A stretch of 64,000 nt of DNA from Acidobacteriota bacterium (lineage in GTDB: Bacteria > Acidobacteriota > Terriglobia > Acidiferrales > UBA7541): positions 1 through 64,000 of the forward strand of contig JABCYZ010000011.1 of assembly GCA_013289955.1 (NCBI GenBank), written 5' to 3'. Numbering within the stretch: the stretch's first letter is position 1; each line of letters opens with the position of its first letter. The notes under the pieces are model-generated. The model was given only the letters and a program-made list of their open reading frames with translations. It had not been told where the DNA came from and ran no database searches. A program made the translations under genes and the position numbers. Shown here piece by piece: positions 33,404 to 43,798 of this stretch.

Positions 33404-35215
33404 TCACTTTCCAACCTCCGCCTTTCCTGCGTCCTGCGAATAAATCAGAGCTGTGTAGGGAGGGATCTTCAAAATTGCCAGGAATCCACCCTTTTGTTTT
33501 TTGGCTATCGCATCCTGTGCTTCCGAGCCAAAATCCGGGCTGTATCCGGACCAGTCCGAATTCAGCCGTAGCCTCCAAAGACCCTCGTGGGGGAAGGCCA
33601 CCGTCGTGTTTTCAGCCCAGCTGTTGGCAAAATTCACGGCTACGAAGACGTCATCTCCGGGACCACCTTCGTACCAGCGATGGTAAGCGCAAAGATTCTT
33701 TGCCTCGTCCAAGAAGACCAGGTTGATATTGGAACCAGTCAAACCCCGCGTCGCGTTTTGTTTGTTGAGGCGAAGTTGAATCAGATCGCGGTAAAGCCTC
33801 ACGATACCGCGATATTCTTCTTGCTGATCCCAATCGAGCGGTTGGCTGTCCTGAAACCAGCCTCCGGACAGGAATTCCTGGCCCTGAAAGATCATTGGTA
33901 TGCCGGGAGACGTAAAAACGATAGCCGCCGCCAGCGTCGAACGCTTCTGGGCAAACCAACTCTCGGAGTTCTTCGCGTCGATCTCCTGGGGGATGCGAGC
34001 CCTCCCGTTCGCCACCTCGTCGTGCGATTCGCTGTAAATAACCCTTTGGAAGGGGTCGTCGTTGAATCGCTGAACGATGGCCTGAGCCAGCGCGTTCATG
34101 GACCGAGATTTATCCGCGACCGCTATGGCCACGGATCGCACCGGATGAACGAATTGCGCACACCATTGCGCGTGGTAACCTGCGCCGCCCTCTCCGATCG
34201 ATTTCGTCAGCCACGCGTTGTCGCGCAGATCCTCCGCAATGGTGATTTTTTCTGGGTACTTTTTTCGAATTTCACCATTGATCCACTGCGCCAAACTCCA
34301 GCCATCGGGAAGATCGCAGCCTGGATCGTCATCCCCTCGCACGGAACGCATGTATACAGTCGAATCCATTCGTAATCCATCCATGTGAAAGTCTTCCAGC
34401 CACATAATGGCGCTGTCGCGAATGAATTGTCTTACTTCCTTTCGGCCATAGTCCGGGCGCGTCTCGCCCCAGGGGGTCGCCGCACGCCAATCGTTATAAA
34501 AATAGATGCCGCCTTTTCCATTTTCCTGCCATCCATCGAATTGCCATAGATCAAGATCGCTCGGGCCAAAGTGGTTGTACACGACATCCATAAGTACGCC
34601 TATCCCGCGCTTGTGTGCCGCCTTCACAAGCTCCTTGAGCGCCTGTGGCCCTCCGTAATTCGACTCTACGGCAAATAGATGCGCTGGGTTATACCCCCAA
34701 CTGCGCTCCCCCGCGAATTCGGAGACGGGCATGACTTCAATGGCATTCACGCCGAGCCGCTGAAGATAGTCGAGCTTCTCGATGGCCGCCTGAAATGTTC
34801 TGACTCTATTGCCTTTGCCCTCGCCGAACGTGCCGACGTGCAGCTCATAAATAACCATCTCGTTGACCGGGGCAAGCTGAAAACGGTCTCCCTGCCAATC
34901 GAAGGCTCGATCGTAGACCACGGTATTCCCTACTGAATTGGTGACTTGTCGGGCGTAAGGATCGATTCGCGTTACTTCAAATTCGTTATTCTTGAGGAAG
35001 TAGCGGTACTCGTCGCCTACTTTCGCGTTGGCGACATCCTGGTACCAATAACCGTTGCCTTCGTTGGCCATTGGATTGGCCTGTTTTTCCCAGTTGTTAA
35101 ATGTTCCGATAACAGAAACAAATTGCGCGTTGGGAGCCCACACTCGGAAGGAAACTCCCTTTTGCTGTACAAGGGAGCCCATGCCGCTCGCTGGCTTGAC
35201 GTACGTGGCGCTCAA
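33404..35215 (-). CDS. GH13 family glycosidase, branching-enzyme-like, with CBM48
   Basis: 603 residues from TTG 35215 (GGGAG at a good distance). Residues about 12-105 form a CBM48/E-set domain (Gly-Val-Ser-Phe-Arg-Val-Trp-Ala-Pro-Asn-Ala; Gly-Thr-Phe-Asn-Asn-Trp). The GH13 barrel follows from about 115: Asp-Val-Val-Tyr-Asn-His near 210, catalytic nucleophile Asp284 in Leu-Arg-Met-Asp-Ser, acid/base Glu328 in Ile-Ala-Glu-Asp, and Asp399 in Ser-His-Asp-Glu. A C-terminal beta domain is present. Glu after the nucleophile region and the domain order suggest an alpha-1,4-glucan branching or debranching-type enzyme, or a trehalose-type hydrolase. I would not name a substrate. Cytosolic; no signal peptide. 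Confidence 0.88.
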   Translation of the reverse strand: MSATYVKPASGMGSLVQQKGVSFRVWAPNAQFVSVIGTFNNWEKQANPMANEGNGYWYQDVANAKVGDEYRYFLKNNEFEVTRIDPYARQVTNSVGNTVVYDRAFDWQGDRFQLAPVNEMVIYELHVGTFGEGKGNRVRTFQAAIEKLDYLQRLGVNAIEVMPVSEFAGERSWGYNPAHLFAVESNYGGPQALKELVKAAHKRGIGVLMDVVYNHFGPSDLDLWQFDGWQENGKGGIYFYNDWRAATPWGETRPDYGRKEVRQFIRDSAIMWLEDFHMDGLRMDSTVYMRSVRGDDDPGCDLPDGWSLAQWINGEIRKKYPEKITIAEDLRDNAWLTKSIGEGGAGYHAQWCAQFVHPVRSVAIAVADKSRSMNALAQAIVQRFNDDPFQRVIYSESHDEVANGRARIPQEIDAKNSESWFAQKRSTLAAAIVFTSPGIPMIFQGQEFLSGGWFQDSQPLDWDQQEEYRGIVRLYRDLIQLRLNKQNATRGLTGSNINLVFLDEAKNLCAYHRWYEGGPGDDVFVAVNFANSWAENTTVAFPHEGLWRLRLNSDWSGYSPDFGSEAQDAIAKKQKGGFLAILKIPPYTALIYSQDAGKAEVGK

Positions 35216-35506
35216 GGCTTGCTCCCAAGTCTTGTGTTTTATGTCTCTTGATACTTCTTAAGGTTGGCAGAATTCCGTTACTTTGCGTCTCGGGTGAATG
35301 CTGTAGAAACCGCCGGCGGAACGACCAGGCAACCGGGAAGGAGACCAGCGACGGGATTATCTGCACAGTGGTTCGCGCAGACCCCGGCAGAGAGTCGCCT
35401 CGCCGGAGTTTCTATTGTCAGGGGAAATGCGAAAGCGAAGTGCAAATCACGCCGCCATTCTGGCGCCTGCCGCCCATCGCAGAGGAAGTGCCCGCGAAGG
35501 CTTTGT

Positions 35507-36280
35507 CTACTTTTTTGGACGCTTAGGGGTGGGGCTTGGCACGAATCGGTAGCCGATGCCGCGAACGGTGAGGAGGTAGCGGGGTTTGCCAGGTTCGTCT
35601 TCGATGTAGCGGCGGAGGCGCACAATGAAATTATCGATGGCTCGCGTGTCAGTGTCTTCATGCAGATTCCAAACTTCCTGCAAGAGTTGTTTGCGAGAGA
35701 CGGGGCGTCCGCTGTTGCTGATCAGGCAGCGGAAGAGGTCGGATTCCATCATAGTTAGGGGAATGACTTGGTCGTCCACACGGAGTTGCAGATTCTGAAA
35801 ATCCACGACTTTGTCGTCGAATCGAAAACTTTCAGGCGAAGGCGAATTGTCGGCTGGTAAGTCCTCCATTGACGCGGGCTGTCGAGACGCGGAACTGCCC
35901 GCGGCCAGCCAGTTCTTGCGCCGCAGGAGGCTCTCGACGCGAGCGATCAGAATGGAGAGATTGAATGGCTTCGGTAGGTAGTCATCTGCGCCGGATTCAA
36001 ATCCTTTTAGAACATCCTCCGGGCGGCCGCGAGCCGTCAGCATGAGCAAAGGGGTGTAGTTTTCGGCCTTGCGCAGCTCGCTTGCGACTAGGAATCCATC
36101 CTTGCCTGGAAGCATGACATCCAGCACCAAAGCATCGAAGCTTTCGCGATTCTTTAGCAGTCGCTTCAATGCATCCTCGCCGTTGTCACTGATCTGCACG
36201 GCATGGCCCTCTGCTTCGAGATTGAAGCGAAGACCTTCCGCCAGATGCGCTTCATCCTCAACAATGAGAATGCGGCTCAC
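35507..36280 (-). CDS. OmpR/PhoB-type response regulator
   Basis: 257 residues. Receiver at 1-120 (Val-Glu-Asp-Glu at 7-10, phosphoacceptor Asp in Leu-Asp-Val-Met-Leu-Pro near 54, conserved Thr in Leu-Thr-Ala-Arg, Lys in Leu-Pro-Lys-Pro-Phe) and winged-helix DNA-binding domain at about 160-250 (Leu-Thr-Met-Met-Glu-Ser-Asp-Leu-Phe; Val-Arg-Gly-Ile-Gly-Tyr-Arg-Phe). A Ser/Pro-rich linker of about 30 residues joins them. The GTG start overlaps the kinase stop (GTGA), so the two are translationally coupled in the order kinase, regulator. It should regulate genes in answer to the membrane kinase. Confidence 0.95.
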   Translation of the reverse strand: MSRILIVEDEAHLAEGLRFNLEAEGHAVQISDNGEDALKRLLKNRESFDALVLDVMLPGKDGFLVASELRKAENYTPLLMLTARGRPEDVLKGFESGADDYLPKPFNLSILIARVESLLRRKNWLAAGSSASRQPASMEDLPADNSPSPESFRFDDKVVDFQNLQLRVDDQVIPLTMMESDLFRCLISNSGRPVSRKQLLQEVWNLHEDTDTRAIDNFIVRLRRYIEDEPGKPRYLLTVRGIGYRFVPSPTPKRPKK

Positions 36281-37182
36281 GCGTGATAGACCCTGGGAAG
36301 ACGAATGGTGAATGTGCTCCCCTGCCCTTCCCCGGCACTCTCGGCAAAAGCGTCCCCGCCGTAGCGGCGGGCGATCGAGCGCACGATGAACAGGCCGAGG
36401 CCCGTTCCCTTCACTTTATCTGTCTTGGAATTCGATGCGCGGTAAAAGCGTTTGAAGATGCGCTTCATTTCGTTTCGCGGGATGCCGATACCGCGATCGT
36501 GTACGCGCAGCAAGACTGTGTCGATATTGGGCGTGAGCAGGTCCACGACGATGTTCTTTTTTTCTCCTGAATACTTGATGGCATTGTCGAGCAGATTGAA
36601 TACCGCGGTGCGAAGCTCTTCAGGATTGCCCAGCACCACGATTTCAGCAGGCGGCGCTGATCCCAGGTACAAAACTTCTGGCGCAAGATTTTGGCGGAGT
36701 CGCGCAAGCGCGAGGACCTCGCGCACGATGACGGAGAATTGTACTTCCTGCCAGTTCTTTCGCTCGCTGGCGTGTCGTACCTCGCCCGCTTTCAACACCT
36801 GTTCGACAGTTCCAAGCAAGCGGTCGGTGTCATCCAGCATGATGCGATAAAACTCGCGCCGCTTCGCTTCATCCAAATTCCGGCTTGCCAGCGTTTCCAG
36901 GTAAAGACGAATCGAGGCGATCGGGGTTTTTAGCTCGTGCGTGACGGCATTCAGGAAACTGTCCTGCTGCTCATTTCGGCGGATCTCGCGGACGAGAAAG
37001 ATGGTGTTGACGACCAGGCCGGCGATCAGCACACCGAAGAAAATGATGCCGAGGACGAGCGGCACCACCTGGCGCCAGTGAAAAATGATCCAGCTGACAT
37101 TGAGGACGATCGTCAGGGCAACAAGACAAGCCCCGAGCGCTATAAAAAACGCGATAGCTTTGGTGCGGCGCGTTATGCGCAT
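36277..37182 (-). CDS. Membrane sensor histidine kinase (HisKA type)
   Basis: 301 residues. Two helices (about 9-30 and 38-60) with almost no periplasmic loop place it among intramembrane-sensing kinases. The HisKA motif Thr-His-Glu-Leu-Lys-Thr-Pro-Ile-Ala-Ser lies near 86-95, and the HATPase domain has Asn-Ala-Ile-Lys-Tyr-Ser, Asp-Arg-Gly-Ile-Gly-Ile-Pro and Gly-Thr-Gly-Leu-Gly-Leu. The lack of an extracellular domain suggests it senses membrane state or a partner protein. It precedes and is coupled to the OmpR-type regulator. Confidence 0.94.
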   Translation of the reverse strand: MRITRRTKAIAFFIALGACLVALTIVLNVSWIIFHWRQVVPLVLGIIFFGVLIAGLVVNTIFLVREIRRNEQQDSFLNAVTHELKTPIASIRLYLETLASRNLDEAKRREFYRIMLDDTDRLLGTVEQVLKAGEVRHASERKNWQEVQFSVIVREVLALARLRQNLAPEVLYLGSAPPAEIVVLGNPEELRTAVFNLLDNAIKYSGEKKNIVVDLLTPNIDTVLLRVHDRGIGIPRNEMKRIFKRFYRASNSKTDKVKGTGLGLFIVRSIARRYGGDAFAESAGEGQGSTFTIRLPRVYHA

Positions 37183-37292
37183 ACCGTCTTAGTTTACGCC
37201 AGAGCGGAGTCAGCGCCAGCTTAGAAGGGGCGCGATGATATGCAAAAGATTTGCCGATCCCCGATGCGGCGCAGCACTAAAGCAGGCGTTGC

Positions 37293-38207
37293 TCAGTCGC
37301 CGCCGGATACCAGCACCGGAGCGGCTACTTGCGTAGCGTCTTGAGGAATGACGGTGTGCCGCTCGGCGGTCTTGCTAGGTTGCACCGGCTTGTGACCCTT
37401 GATGTCCCACGCAAGTCCGAGTGCCCGCAATGCACAAATCCCGTACCAGTTCATATCGAACTCATACCACGCGAGACCGTGACGCGCCGACTGCGGCACG
37501 GCGTGATGATTGTTGTGCCAGCCCTCGCCGAAGGTAAGGATGGCCACCCAGAAACTGTTCTTGGAAGTATCGTCGGTCAGGAATCGCCGCGAACCCCACA
37601 TGTGCGTCGCGGAGTTCACGAGCCAGGTGGCGTGCAGGCCGACGACCGTCCGCAGGAAAACTCCCCACAAAAGAAAGGGCCAGCCACCCATCAGAAAGAG
37701 TGCAATACCGAGAAGTGTAAGCGGGACCCAGTGCCACTTGGTAATCCAAAGATGAAACTTGTCCTTTCGCAGATCGGGGACAAAAGGGAGAAGCTCCTTG
37801 GCGTTGCTGTGCATGGCCTGGCCCGTCAGAATCCAGCCCATGTGCGCCCAGAGACCGCCATCCTGCGGCGAGTGTGGGTCGCCTTCCTTATCGGTGTTCT
37901 GGTGGTGGACTCGATGCGTAGCTACCCAGGCGATTGGTCCGCCTTCCAGGGCCAGCGTCCCGCAGACCGTCAGAAAATGCTCCATCCACTTTGGTGTTTT
38001 GTAACCGCGATGGGTAAGCAGACGGTGGTAGCCCATGCCAATGCCGAGACTTCCGGAGACCCACCAAAGTGCGGCCGCCAGCGCCAGCACCTTCCAGCTA
38101 AAAAAGAACAACGCGGCGACTGCGCCGACATGAAATGCAAACATGAAGAAGGATGTGGTCCAATTAACGGGTTGAGAAAATGTTTTGTCGTGGCCTAGGA
38201 TGCTCAT
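37293..38207 (-). CDS. Acyl-lipid/acyl-CoA desaturase (Delta-9 type)
   Basis: 304 residues with four or so membrane helices and all three His boxes of the membrane di-iron desaturases: His-x4-His at 61-66, His-x-x-His-His at 98-102 and His-Asn-Asn-His-His near 234. It should introduce a cis double bond in a fatty acyl chain, using O2 and an electron donor. Its helices span about 20-55, 75-95, 155-180 and 185-210. Length is typical. The gene is divergent from rpoD and lies close to the two-component pair, but nothing links it to them. Desaturation would adjust membrane fluidity. Confidence 0.93.
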   Translation of the reverse strand: MSILGHDKTFSQPVNWTTSFFMFAFHVGAVAALFFFSWKVLALAAALWWVSGSLGIGMGYHRLLTHRGYKTPKWMEHFLTVCGTLALEGGPIAWVATHRVHHQNTDKEGDPHSPQDGGLWAHMGWILTGQAMHSNAKELLPFVPDLRKDKFHLWITKWHWVPLTLLGIALFLMGGWPFLLWGVFLRTVVGLHATWLVNSATHMWGSRRFLTDDTSKNSFWVAILTFGEGWHNNHHAVPQSARHGLAWYEFDMNWYGICALRALGLAWDIKGHKPVQPSKTAERHTVIPQDATQVAAPVLVSGGD

Positions 38208-38671
38208 GAATGCAAACGTAGCATGAGGGGCCGCGGTCTTCTGTAATAGTTGTGTAATCCCTCCGCGGGAAGTTCCATGGATTTGCGGCTAAAAAGTTAA
38301 GAGACATTTAATTTCATGGGCGCATTGGCCGAGGCCACCTGTACCTAATGACAGGTCGCGGCCAAGGCAAAGAAACTCCGTACAGCCAGAAAGTAGGGCA
38401 CAAAGGAAGCGATTGCGGAGGGAACCCGTACGGAGGCCGAATAGCGTATACTAGGGGCGATCATTATCCAGAACAAAGGTACCGTCACCCGAGCGCGTCG
38501 GGATGAATATGTTTTGCATGGCGGTGGCCGCGGCGAATCTACCGCCAGAATTGCAGTTCGAGTCCCTGCCTTCTGTTTGCCACGAAAAGCTCATGGTCTT
38601 TTTCTTTGGCCAGGGTGTGGTGTGTGGGCGGGACCGGCAGTCTCGCAAGATATCGCTCAGGGAGAAAACGC
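38208..38671. other. Divergent intergenic region (desaturase / rpoD)
   Basis: 464 bp that must carry both promoters and the rpoD leader. A TATACT candidate -10 box lies near 38445, but there is no matching -35 box. Short frames inside it lack ribosome sites. No gene or RNA recognised. Confidence 0.35.
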
Positions 38672-40390
38672 TTGGCGCTACTCACTCAAGAAAAACATGA
38701 TCTGGCGGGAAACCTAATCAACCTCGGCAAGAGCCGTGGCTATGTGCTGCATGAAGAAGTCAACGAGGTCCTTTCCGCCGAAGAGCACACCACGGAAGAG
38801 ATCGATAGTCTCTTTTCCACCCTCGAGCGCGACGGCACCGAGATTTTCGAAAATATTTCCGCTGCGAAAGCGGCGCACACCGCGCTCGAAGTCACACAAC
38901 GCATTGATCTTGGCCTCAGGAATGACCCTATCCATGAGGAAGAAACCGAGATTGAGCGGCCCGTGCACTCCGCGCAGAAGAGCACCGATCCGGTTAGCAC
39001 CTACTTGCGTGAGATGGGCGTGGTGCCGCTACTAACGCGCGAAACAGAGATTACCCTCGCCAAGCGCATGGAGCGCGGCAAGCTGCGCGTATTGAAAACC
39101 GTCTCGCGCTCTCCGCTCGTGGCCAAGGAATTGATCGCCGTGGGAGCGGAGCTTCGTAAGGGCGCTGTCTCCATCAAGAAAATTGTCCACCTCCAAGAGG
39201 AGGAACTGCCCGAAGAGAAGGCCGAAGAAAAATTGCGCGAAACGCTGCGCACCATTAACCAGATCGAAAAGCTTCACCTCGCGGCGAGGAAACTGGGGCT
39301 CAAGCTCGAGAACACGGCTCGATCCGACAAGCAAGCGCATCTACGAGCGCGGCGCCGTCTGGCCCGGGCGCGCATCGAAGTCTCGCTTTTGGTGCGCTCC
39401 ATCGACTTCAACGAGGGCGAGAAGAGGCGTCTGATTGGAGTTTTGCGGCTCACTGTCGAGCGGCTGCATTCTCTCGAACGCGAGATTGCCCGTTTCGAAC
39501 GGCGCGTGAACGCCTCGCGCGGCGAAGGCGCAAATGGAGCACGCGAGGAACTACGCGCGCGCCGGGCCGAACGAAAGGAAATAGAGGAATCGAGCGAGGT
39601 TGGTTTGGACTCGCTGAAGCGCGCGCTCACCGCCATCCGGCTCGGCGAGGCGGAGACCGAGCAGGCAAAAACGGAACTAACCGAGGCCAACCTTCGCCTT
39701 GTCGTCTCCATCGCCAAAAAATATACCAACCGCGGTCTGCAATTCCTCGATCTGATCCAGGAAGGCAATATTGGCCTCATGAAGGGAGCCGACAAGTTCG
39801 AGTGGCGCCGCGGATACAAGTTCAGCACCTATGCAACCTGGTGGATTCGCCAGGGCATCACTCGAGCCATCGCCGACCAGGCGCGCACCATCCGCGTGCC
39901 GGTGCACATGATCGAGACAATCAACAAGCAGGCCCGCACCAGCCGCCAATTGGTCCAGGAGCTGGGCCGCGAACCTACGTCCGAGGAAATTGCGAGACGC
40001 ATGGATCTTTCCATCGACGCGGTCTGCAAGACAAAAAAGATTGCGCAGCAGCCGGTGTCCTTCGAGACGCCCATCGGAGAAGACGAAGAGTCCCACCTTG
40101 GCGACTTTGTCGAAGACAAGGGCGTCGTGTCGCCATCGGATGCCGCCATTCATCTCAATCTGAAGGAACATTTGGCCTCCGTGCTGAAGACCCTCACGCC
40201 GCGCGAAGAAAGAATCATCAAGATGCGCTTCGGCCTGGAAGACGGCAACGAGCTGACGCTGGAACAAGTAGGCCAGTCGTTCGCCGTTACCCGGGAGCGC
40301 ATCCGCCAAATCGAAGCCAAGGCCCTGCGAAAGCTTCGCCATCACTCGCGCTCGAGGCGTTTCCGAATCTTTCTCCAAAGCGCGTTTTGA
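38672..40390 (+). CDS. rpoD: Primary sigma factor RpoD (TTG start)
   Basis: 572 residues from TTG 38672, which has GGGAG at 38660-38664; the earlier frame start at 38606 has no ribosome site. Region 1.1 is at about 8-40 ([14 protein letters not shown]), region 1.2 near 105-135, then a non-conserved stretch rich in Arg/Glu. Region 2 has [12 protein letters not shown] and [10 protein letters not shown]; regions 3 and 4 follow, with the HTH [12 protein letters not shown]. This is the housekeeping sigma subunit that recognises -35/-10 promoters. Confidence 0.96.
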   Translation: MALLTQEKHDLAGNLINLGKSRGYVLHEEVNEVLSAEEHTTEEIDSLFSTLERDGTEIFENISAAKAAHTALEVTQRIDLGLRNDPIHEEETEIERPVHSAQKSTDPVSTYLREMGVVPLLTRETEITLAKRMERGKLRVLKTVSRSPLVAKELIAVGAELRKGAVSIKKIVHLQEEELPEEKAEEKLRETLRTINQIEKLHLAARKLGLKLENTARSDKQAHLRARRRLARARIEVSLLVRSIDFNEGEKRRLIGVLRLTVERLHSLEREIARFERRVNASRGEGANGAREELRARRAERKEIEESSEVGLDSLKRALTAIRLGEAETEQAKTELTEANLRLVVSIAKKYTNRGLQFLDLIQEGNIGLMKGADKFEWRRGYKFSTYATWWIRQGITRAIADQARTIRVPVHMIETINKQARTSRQLVQELGREPTSEEIARRMDLSIDAVCKTKKIAQQPVSFETPIGEDEESHLGDFVEDKGVVSPSDAAIHLNLKEHLASVLKTLTPREERIIKMRFGLEDGNELTLEQVGQSFAVTRERIRQIEAKALRKLRHHSRSRRFRIFLQSAF

Positions 40391-40600
40391 AAACCAGCCG
40401 CACGGTTACAGGCTTGTACATCACATTCCGGGCAAGCCATGGAAGTTCCGCACCGGCTCGCCTCGACGTGAAAAACGCCGGCTAATCGAGGGTTGTGGAC
40501 CCCGGTTCCCCCGTCAAGCAAATTGCCTGCCACTGCAAAATATGTGTTAAGAAGTTTCTAGCTATCGCGTCTTAGTTGTAGAAGAGCCGAGGAGGGCAGC

Positions 40601-41149
40601 TTGGCGGCCGCGATAGAAAACATTATGGTTACGCAAGCAGCGGCAGAGCTTGAGGAAGTCTTTCGCGCACACCAGGCTTGTGTCCTCAAAGCCGCTTATC
40701 GGGTAACCGGAAGCATGGCGGACGCCGAGGACGTCGCACAATCCGTCTTCCTCCGATTGGCTCGCGGGGCTGTCGATCACAACCGCATCTCCAATCTGCA
40801 GGGCTACCTGCACAGGTCAGCTGTGAACGCCGCCTTGGACCTTATTCGGTCGAGAGGCCATCGGGAAGTCGTGCCGGTGGAAGCAGCCGACGAACAGCAC
40901 TGCAATTCCAGTCTTTCGCCGGAACGCGCGCATTCCTCGATGGAAATCAAGAATTGGCTTCGCCAAGAACTCGCCAAGTTAAGCCCCCGCACTGCCGAAA
41001 TGTTTACGCTCCGTTATATCGAAGGCCTGGACAATCCCGAAATCGCCGCGATGATGAACACCTCGCAGGCGGTTGTCGCGGTCACTCTCCATCGCACTCG
41101 CGCTCGTCTCAAGAAGAGCCTTCGTGGCTTTAGAAAAGGTGCATCATGA
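40601..41149 (+). CDS. ECF sigma factor with adjacent anti-sigma gene
   Basis: 182 residues from TTG 40601, preceded by AGGAGGG; a later ATG at 40625 has none. Region 2 at about 15-85 (Glu-Glu-Val-Phe-Arg-Ala-His-Gln; Asp-Ala-Glu-Asp-Val-Ala-Gln-Ser-Val-Phe-Leu-Arg; Gly-Tyr-Leu-His-Arg-Ser-Ala-Val) and region 4 at about 120-178 (Leu-Ser-Pro-Arg-Thr-Ala-Glu-Met-Phe-Thr-Leu; Ala-Val-Val-Ala-Val-Thr-Leu-His-Arg-Thr-Arg). Its stop overlaps the start of the FecR-like anti-sigma gene (ATGA), the usual arrangement of a sigma factor with its regulator. It probably directs this operon, including two ABC pairs. Confidence 0.94.
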   Translation: MAAAIENIMVTQAAAELEEVFRAHQACVLKAAYRVTGSMADAEDVAQSVFLRLARGAVDHNRISNLQGYLHRSAVNAALDLIRSRGHREVVPVEAADEQHCNSSLSPERAHSSMEIKNWLRQELAKLSPRTAEMFTLRYIEGLDNPEIAAMMNTSQAVVAVTLHRTRARLKKSLRGFRKGAS

Positions 41150-43776
41150 GATTTTTTCGGTCAAAGCAAGATGATCGCCTGGATCAAGCGATCTCCGAAC
41201 TCCGCGCGGAGGAGCCCAATGCCAAGACTCTCTCTCTGTCCGCCGAACACGTTTGGCAGAAGCTGCAAGCAGGCCTGGGCGAGGAACACGCGGCCACCGC
41301 ATTACAGCCTATCCGTGGTTGCGCCGATATCCGCGCCATGTTGCCCGCTTTTCATCAGCAAGAGCTGTCGCCGGCTCGCGCCCTCATTGTTGAAGACCAT
41401 CTGCGGGAATGCGTTTCCTGCCGTTCCTATGCCCACGGCCGTGCAGCTGATGGAAACACCGGCGCCGACTGGCGGATGGAGCCTGCTTCGCGCGGTTTTC
41501 AGTGGAGTTTTGCCAGACTTTCCTTCGCGGCAGCCACTTTGGCCGTGTTGGTCGCATTGGTTTGGGCCGGGCACAACTGGTACATCCTGGGCCCTCCGGG
41601 CAATCGTGCGCAGATCGACTCCATCGCTGGTCAAGCGTTTCGCGTTGGCCCGGTTGGTGAGCAAGCACTCAAAGCGGGTGACAGCGTCTCCCAGGGTGAA
41701 TTCATCCGCACCGCCGCCAATTCCCGTGCCACGGTGCGGCTCTTTGACGGCTCCAAAGTGGAGATGAATCAGCGTGCGGAATTGGCCGTCAGCGCGGACC
41801 GCCGCAACACCACCATCCACCTCGACCAGGGCAGCATCATTGTCCAAGCCGCGCATCGTCTGCATGGGCACTTGTATGTTAGCGCTCCCGATTGCACGGT
41901 AGCGGTCACCGGTACGGTCTTTTCCGTGAACTCCGGCACTAAAGGCTCGCGTGTCTCGGTGATAGAGGGAGAAGTCCGCGTTAAGCACTCTGGCGTGGAA
42001 TCCATCCTGCACTCGGGCGATCAGGTCGCGACAACGCAGAGCGTTGGGACCGTTCCCGTCAGCCAGGAGATTAGCTGGAGCAGCGACCTCCGTCACGAAC
42101 TGGCTTTGCTTGCGGAGTTTTCCGCTCTTCGCGAAAAACTCGAAGCCATTCCGACGCCCGGCCCACGCTATGAAAGCAAAATCCTTCCCATGCTTGCGCC
42201 GGATACCATCCTCTATATCGGCATTCCCAATCTTGGAGATGCCCTGCATCAAGCAAATCAGATCTTCCAGCAGCAGCTGTCGCAAAGCAAAGTTCTGCAA
42301 GACTGGTGGAACAAGAGCGGCCATTCGAATCAGCATCCAACTCCCGAAGAGTTGATTGGACAGATTCAGGCCATTAGCCAGTATCTGGGCGACGAAATCG
42401 TGATTACGTTCAGATCCGGCCCCGCCGCCCGCGACCAGGGACCGGTCCTGCTTGCCGAGGTGAAAGAGGCCGGCCTCGAGGATTACTTGCAAAATCATCT
42501 GGCGGCTACCTTGGCCAGCACACAGGGAAAATCCAATCTGCGCGTCGTGGACTCGCAGTCACTCTCGTCCCTTACAACTGGTGAGCGAGGAATGATCATG
42601 CTTGTCAGGCAGAACATGCTCGTCGTCGGCGGCGACGCAACTTCTGTCCAGGAGATGAGCGCGCAGCTCGATGCCGGAACAACACAATTTGCTGCCACCG
42701 ACTTTGGCCAAAGAATTCTGAACGTTTACAGCCAGGGCACGGAGACTTTGGTCGCCGCAAATATCGGTCAGATTCTGAACTCTGGCCAGCAACAGCAACA
42801 CGATTCGAAAGTGCTTCAGAATAGCGGCTTCAGCGACATAAAGTATTTGATCGCCACGCGCGGCCAGAGCTCCAGTCAAACAGACAACCGCCTCACTCTG
42901 GAATTTAATGGCCAGCGTCGCGGCATAGCATCCTGGCTGGCCCCTCCAGCTCCAGTGGGTTCGCTCGACTATGTGTCGGCCAACGCTGGCGCGGCGGTCT
43001 CTTTCGTCGCGAAACAGCCCGCGCTGATGCTTGATGACGTTTTCAGCACCTTCAGTGCCGCAGACCCTAATTTCAGCCAAAGTCTGGCTCATGCAAATGC
43101 AGAACTCGGCCTAGACATTCGCAATGACCTTGCGACTGCTCTCGGCGGGGAAATGACTCTGGCTCTCGATGGCCCGGTCCTTCCCACACCTTCGTGGAAA
43201 GCCATCATCGAGGTCAACGAATCGGGGACCGTTCAACTTGCCATCGAAAAAATGGTGCAGCTTGTTAACCGGGAAGCGCAAAAAGAGAATCAGCCCGGCT
43301 TAGTGCTCAATCAAGCCCAGGTTGGCGGCCGCACCTTCTACGTCCTCGAATCGCAATCTCCAGGACTTACCTCCCTTACGTCCGAGTACGACTACACCTT
43401 CGCGGATGGATACATGATCGTGGCACCCTCTCGCGCGCTGCTCCTGGCCGCGCTGGAGACTCATGCAAACGGGACATCGCTGGCTCGCTCTGCTTCCTTT
43501 CAGGCTCTCCTGCCGAGCGACAATCAAACAAATTTTTCGGGCATGCTCTACCAAAATCTCAGCCCGATTCTGAAACCCCTCGCCTCCCAGCTTGATTCCG
43601 GGCAATTGGCGATGCTTCAGCAACTGGCCACCGACTCCAAACCGAGCGTGATGTGCGCTTACGGGGAAAGCGACCGCATTGAAGTGGCCAGCAGCGGCAA
43701 GCTTCTCGACTTAAATTCGAGCCTTCCGATCCTGCTTCACTTGCTGGGTGTAGCGGATCATGGAACTTCACGTTAG
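41146..43776 (+). CDS. Anti-sigma/FecR-like membrane protein with long C-terminal domain
   Basis: 876 residues. The N-terminus has a zinc-binding anti-sigma motif, His-x3-Cys-x2-Cys (His85, Cys89, Cys92). A single membrane helix follows at about 126-148, then a FecR domain around 190-290. Residues 320-876 form a large, mostly periplasmic region with weak likeness to DUF3352-type proteins (Pro-Asp-Thr-Ile-Leu-Tyr-Ile-Gly near 352). This combination in one chain, cytosolic anti-sigma plus periplasmic sensor, fits the protein that holds the sigma factor at 40601 and releases it on an envelope signal. The size is unusual; typical FecR-like regulators have 300-400 residues. Confidence 0.85.
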   Translation: MRFFRSKQDDRLDQAISELRAEEPNAKTLSLSAEHVWQKLQAGLGEEHAATALQPIRGCADIRAMLPAFHQQELSPARALIVEDHLRECVSCRSYAHGRAADGNTGADWRMEPASRGFQWSFARLSFAAATLAVLVALVWAGHNWYILGPPGNRAQIDSIAGQAFRVGPVGEQALKAGDSVSQGEFIRTAANSRATVRLFDGSKVEMNQRAELAVSADRRNTTIHLDQGSIIVQAAHRLHGHLYVSAPDCTVAVTGTVFSVNSGTKGSRVSVIEGEVRVKHSGVESILHSGDQVATTQSVGTVPVSQEISWSSDLRHELALLAEFSALREKLEAIPTPGPRYESKILPMLAPDTILYIGIPNLGDALHQANQIFQQQLSQSKVLQDWWNKSGHSNQHPTPEELIGQIQAISQYLGDEIVITFRSGPAARDQGPVLLAEVKEAGLEDYLQNHLAATLASTQGKSNLRVVDSQSLSSLTTGERGMIMLVRQNMLVVGGDATSVQEMSAQLDAGTTQFAATDFGQRILNVYSQGTETLVAANIGQILNSGQQQQHDSKVLQNSGFSDIKYLIATRGQSSSQTDNRLTLEFNGQRRGIASWLAPPAPVGSLDYVSANAGAAVSFVAKQPALMLDDVFSTFSAADPNFSQSLAHANAELGLDIRNDLATALGGEMTLALDGPVLPTPSWKAIIEVNESGTVQLAIEKMVQLVNREAQKENQPGLVLNQAQVGGRTFYVLESQSPGLTSLTSEYDYTFADGYMIVAPSRALLLAALETHANGTSLARSASFQALLPSDNQTNFSGMLYQNLSPILKPLASQLDSGQLAMLQQLATDSKPSVMCAYGESDRIEVASSGKLLDLNSSLPILLHLLGVADHGTSR

Positions 43777-43798
43777 GATAATCCGTAATGATCTGTAG

